This document shows positions 61,640-64,000 of a stretch of DNA of 64,000 nucleotides, piece after piece; positions within the stretch are counted from its first letter, which is position 1, and every line of letters begins with the position of its first letter. The notes beneath the pieces were generated by a model. It had not been told where the DNA came from and made no database searches. It saw only the letters and a list, made by a program, of their open reading frames with translations. The position numbers were made by a program, and so were the translations under genes. This DNA is from Balaenoptera acutorostrata (taxonomy: Eukaryota; Chordata; Mammalia; Artiodactyla; Balaenopteridae), in contig NC_080081.1 in assembly GCF_949987535.1 (NCBI RefSeq), forward strand, positions 69,771,603-69,835,602, read 5' to 3'.

Positions 61640-64000
61640 TAAAATGTCCATTTCCCAACCAAACACTGAGAGACATAGAAACAGGAAAATATGACCCATA
61701 CATGGGAGAAGAAGCAGGCAACAGAAATTGCTAGTGAGAGCAATCAGATGTCAGATTTAACAGAAAAAGACTTCAAAGCAGCCATTAAAAACATGTTCAA
61801 AGAATTGAAGGAAACCATAATTAGAGAAGTAAATAGAGTTATGATGACAATGTCACATTAAATAGAGAATATCAATTAAGAGATAGATACTGATATATAG
61901 GAAAGCGAAGAGAATAAATTCTAAGAGTTCTAATCACAAGAAAAACTTTTTTTCTTTTATTGTATCTATATGAGCTGGGGCTTCCCTGGTGGCGCAGTGG
62001 TTGAGAATCTGCCTGCCAATGCAGGGGACACGGGTTCGAGCCCTGGTCTGGGAAGATCCCACATACTGCAGAGCAACTGGGCCCGTGAGCCACAATTGCT
62101 GAGCCTGCGCATCTGGAGCCTGTGCTCCGCAAAAAGAGAGCCCACGATAATGAGAGGCCTGCGCACCGCGATGAAGAGTGGCCCCCACTAGCCGCAACTA
62201 GAGAAAGCCCTCGCACAGAAACGAAGACCAACACAGACATAAATAAATAAATAATAAATAAATTAAAAAAAAAAAAAGATATACTCTATATGAGCTGATG
62301 GATGTTAGCTGAATCTATTACAATAATCACTTCACAATATATGTAAACCAAATCATCATGCTGTACTCCTTAAACTTATACAGTGACAAAGTCAATTACT
62401 TCTCAATAAACCTGGGGAAATATTAATTAATAGAATTAGTATTTTTAAATATCAATAAAATTAAAATTTAGTATTATTTTTTAAAAGAGAGAAAGATACT
62501 ATAAAAGCAATCCAAATGGAAATTCTGGAGTTGAAAAGTACAATGAATTGAAAAATTCTCTATAGGGTCTCAACAGTATATTTGAACAAGCAGAAGAAAG
62601 AATTAGCAAATATAAGATAAACAGATAAAGATTATGCAATCCAAAAACCAGAGAGAAAAGGGAGTGAAGAATGATCAGAGCCTCAGAGAAATGTGGGAAA
62701 CAATTAACTGTACTAAGGTATGAAGAATGAGAATACCAAAAGCAGAGAAGAAAGAGAAAAGAAAAGCAAAATATTCAAAAATTTAATGGATGATAAGTTT
62801 CCAATTTATTGAAAAGCATTAATTTACCCATTCAGGAAGCCCATGAACTTGAAGAAAGATAAAAGCAAAGAAATCTACAAACAGAAAAGTCATAGTCATG
62901 CTGAAAGCCAAAGACAAGGAGAAAATCTTAAAAGCGGCAGAAGAAAAACGACTCTTTACTTAAAAGAGAACAATAAGATCAACAGCAGACTTCTCATCTG
63001 AAAATACGGAGGCCAGAACACAGAGGAATAAAGCATTCAAAGTACTCAAAGAAAAAATTATCAACCAAGAATTTATATCCAGCAAATCTAGCTTTTAAAT
63101 CTAAAAGGAAAATAAGATACATTCCCAAATAAGTAAGAACTAAGATAATTTACTGCTAGCTGACCTACCTCACAAGAAATAACAAAGGGAAGTCCTTCAA
63201 GCTAAAAGTGACAGTGATTTCAATCCACATGAAAAACAAAGAGCACCAGTAGGCATGGGGTTATAAAAGATGGTATAAATGTGTATTTATTCTCCTTTTT
63301 CCCTCTTAACAGATTTCAAAGCAATTTTATAAGATAATGTGTATATAAAGTATGGTTTTGCCTATAACATAAAAATGTAATGTATTTGCTAATAACAACA
63401 CAAAGGAGGTGAGTGGGAAAGCTATATTGAGCTAAGGAAACAAGTCCAGGTGGTAAATGAACAAATGAGGAAATCCATAAATGAAAAATGAGGTTAATAT
63501 AACAAAAGCTATAAACATAGTTGATTTCCTTCTCTCAGCTTCCTTAAAAGACATTCAACTATATAAAGTAATAATTATAATAATGTAATGTTGGGTTTGT
63601 AACCAACATTGTAATGTGTACTACGTAAAACTGTATCACAAAAAAGAAGAAAAACAAAATATATCTATAAGAAGTAACATTTCTATATCTCACTGGAATT
63701 AAGTTAGTATAAATCTGAAGTTGATTCTGATAAGTTAAAATTTAAATGGCAAGTCCTATAGCAACCATTAAGTAAATAAGTAAAAGTAATAGAGTGAAAA
63801 AATTCATTAAAGATACAAAAATGCTACAATAGAAAATATTCATTTAATTCAAAAGAAAGCAGTAAAGAAGGAATAAAGGAATTAAAAAGAACATGAGACA
63901 TAGGTAACAGACAGAACGACAGATGTAAATCCAACTATATCAGTAACATTAAAGGTGAATGGAAAAACAATCTGCTCAAAAGGCAGATGTTATTAGACTG
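61640..64000 (+). mobile_element. Old LINE-1, ORF1-side sequence, with nested insertions
   Basis: GACTTCAAAGCAGCCATTAA and AAATTCTGGAGTTGAAAAGT, then GAGAAAATCTTAAAAGCGGC, CAAGAATTTATATCCAGCAA, are typical of L1M 5' and ORF1 regions. Between about 61940 and 62430 a separate L1 3'-end fragment (ACTTATACAGTGACAAAGTC) and the CHR SINE are nested in it. The right end is cut by the window. Confidence 0.75.
61978..62284 (+). mobile_element. CHR-type SINE
   Basis: Begins GGGCTTCCCTGGTGGCGCAG, contains GGTTCGAGCCC, and ends with an (AAAT)n and poly(A) tail at 62240-62278. Perfect 13-base duplication TCTATATGAGCTG at 61965-61977 and 62285-62297. It inserted into an L1 3'-end fragment, which resumes at 62298. 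Confidence 0.96.

Larger units (their letters stand above)
1..64000 (-). other. NBEA: Part of the NBEA (neurobeachin) gene, nine internal exons and their introns
   Basis: Neurobeachin is a very large BEACH-domain protein. It acts at Golgi-derived and synaptic membranes in receptor and vesicle trafficking, and it anchors protein kinase A (known for the family). Nine minus-strand exons join in one reading frame to give about 365 residues. The paralogue LRBA is excluded by residues in several exons, for example FLSFAKYLDGLSHG and [10 protein letters not shown], which match my recollection of NBEA rather than LRBA. Intron lengths in transcript order are 940, 16990, 8503, 1920, 5284, 700, 96 and 3655 bases. 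The 5' end of the gene and the PH, BEACH and WD40 regions lie outside the window. No frameshift or stop interrupts the exons seen, so the gene looks intact here. Confidence 0.96.
49882..64000 (-). other. NBEA intron 5' of the first exon seen (incomplete)
   Basis: No exon was recognised, in particular none encoding the earlier part of the concanavalin A-like module. The region is repeat-dense: L1 3' ends, four CHR-type SINEs, a hAT transposon, a Tigger-like transposon, L2 and MIR pieces. About 51670-52070, 53390-53930, 54580-55200, 56220-56890 and 60300-60890 show nothing I recognise. Confidence 0.8.

Noticed and set aside
61872..62240. 122-codon minus-strand frame and several overlapping frames
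   Set aside because: They are translations of the CHR SINE. The same residues (for example GPSCSA and DQGSNPCPLH) recur at 49117-49317 in another SINE copy.
2640..62280. tRNA genes suggested by B-box-like GGTTCGA motifs
   Set aside because: All belong to tRNA-derived SINEs with poly(A)/AT tails and target-site duplications. None folds as a complete tRNA by eye.
1..64000. CRISPR arrays, operons, insertion sequences or other prokaryotic systems
   Set aside because: No regularly spaced repeats, no bacterial gene density, and clear spliced mammalian exons.

Overview
The window is nuclear DNA from a mammal, most likely a cetacean (whale or dolphin). Two observations support this. First, nine spliced exons on the minus strand read without a break as part of neurobeachin (NBEA). 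Second, the young interspersed repeats are tRNA-Glu-type SINEs of the CHR class, with the signature GGCTTCCCTGGTGGCGCAG, several of them flanked by intact target-site duplications. That class is typical of cetaceans and close cetartiodactyl relatives. The DNA is AT-rich, there are no bacterial-style genes, and almost all short open frames are chance frames in introns or repeats.

NBEA is transcribed right to left. Exons lie at 49684-49881, 48610-48743, 31511-31619, 22855-23007, 20766-20934, 15402-15481, 14639-14701, 14445-14542 and 10697-10789. They total 1,097 coding bases (about 365 codons). All have GT-AG borders and the codon phases join correctly at every junction. They encode the end of the N-terminal concanavalin A-like module and much of the following helical-solenoid (DUF4704) region. 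Neither the start of the gene nor the PH-BEACH-WD40 C-terminus lies in the window. 49882-64000 is the intron upstream of the first exon seen, and 1-10696 is the intron downstream of the last.

Region by region: 1-10.7 kb is intron rich in antisense LINE-1, with a CHR SINE at 2.6 kb and a previously unannotated-looking retrocopy at 4.2-5.7 kb. 10.7-23 kb carries seven of the nine exons and only ancient repeats. 23-31.5 kb is intron with microsatellites, L2-like and LTR-like sequence. 31.6-48.6 kb is a 17-kb intron with two opposed L1 blocks in the middle and quiet flanks. 49-64 kb is intron packed with CHR SINEs, L1 3' ends, an almost textbook MER1-type hAT transposon (with 8-bp duplication), and a Tigger/mariner-like DNA transposon nested inside an L1.

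I found no new enzymatic or defence system. The most notable unexplained item is a minus-strand processed retrocopy at 4185-5714, recognised from a perfect 15-bp target-site duplication, a poly(A) tail with AATAAA, and a CpG-rich 5' end. I could not identify its parent transcript. Also of interest are the nested DNA transposon at 51.0-51.6 kb, two SINE copies sharing a distinctive 3' tail, and a 27-kb stretch around the exon cluster with no young SINE or L1.
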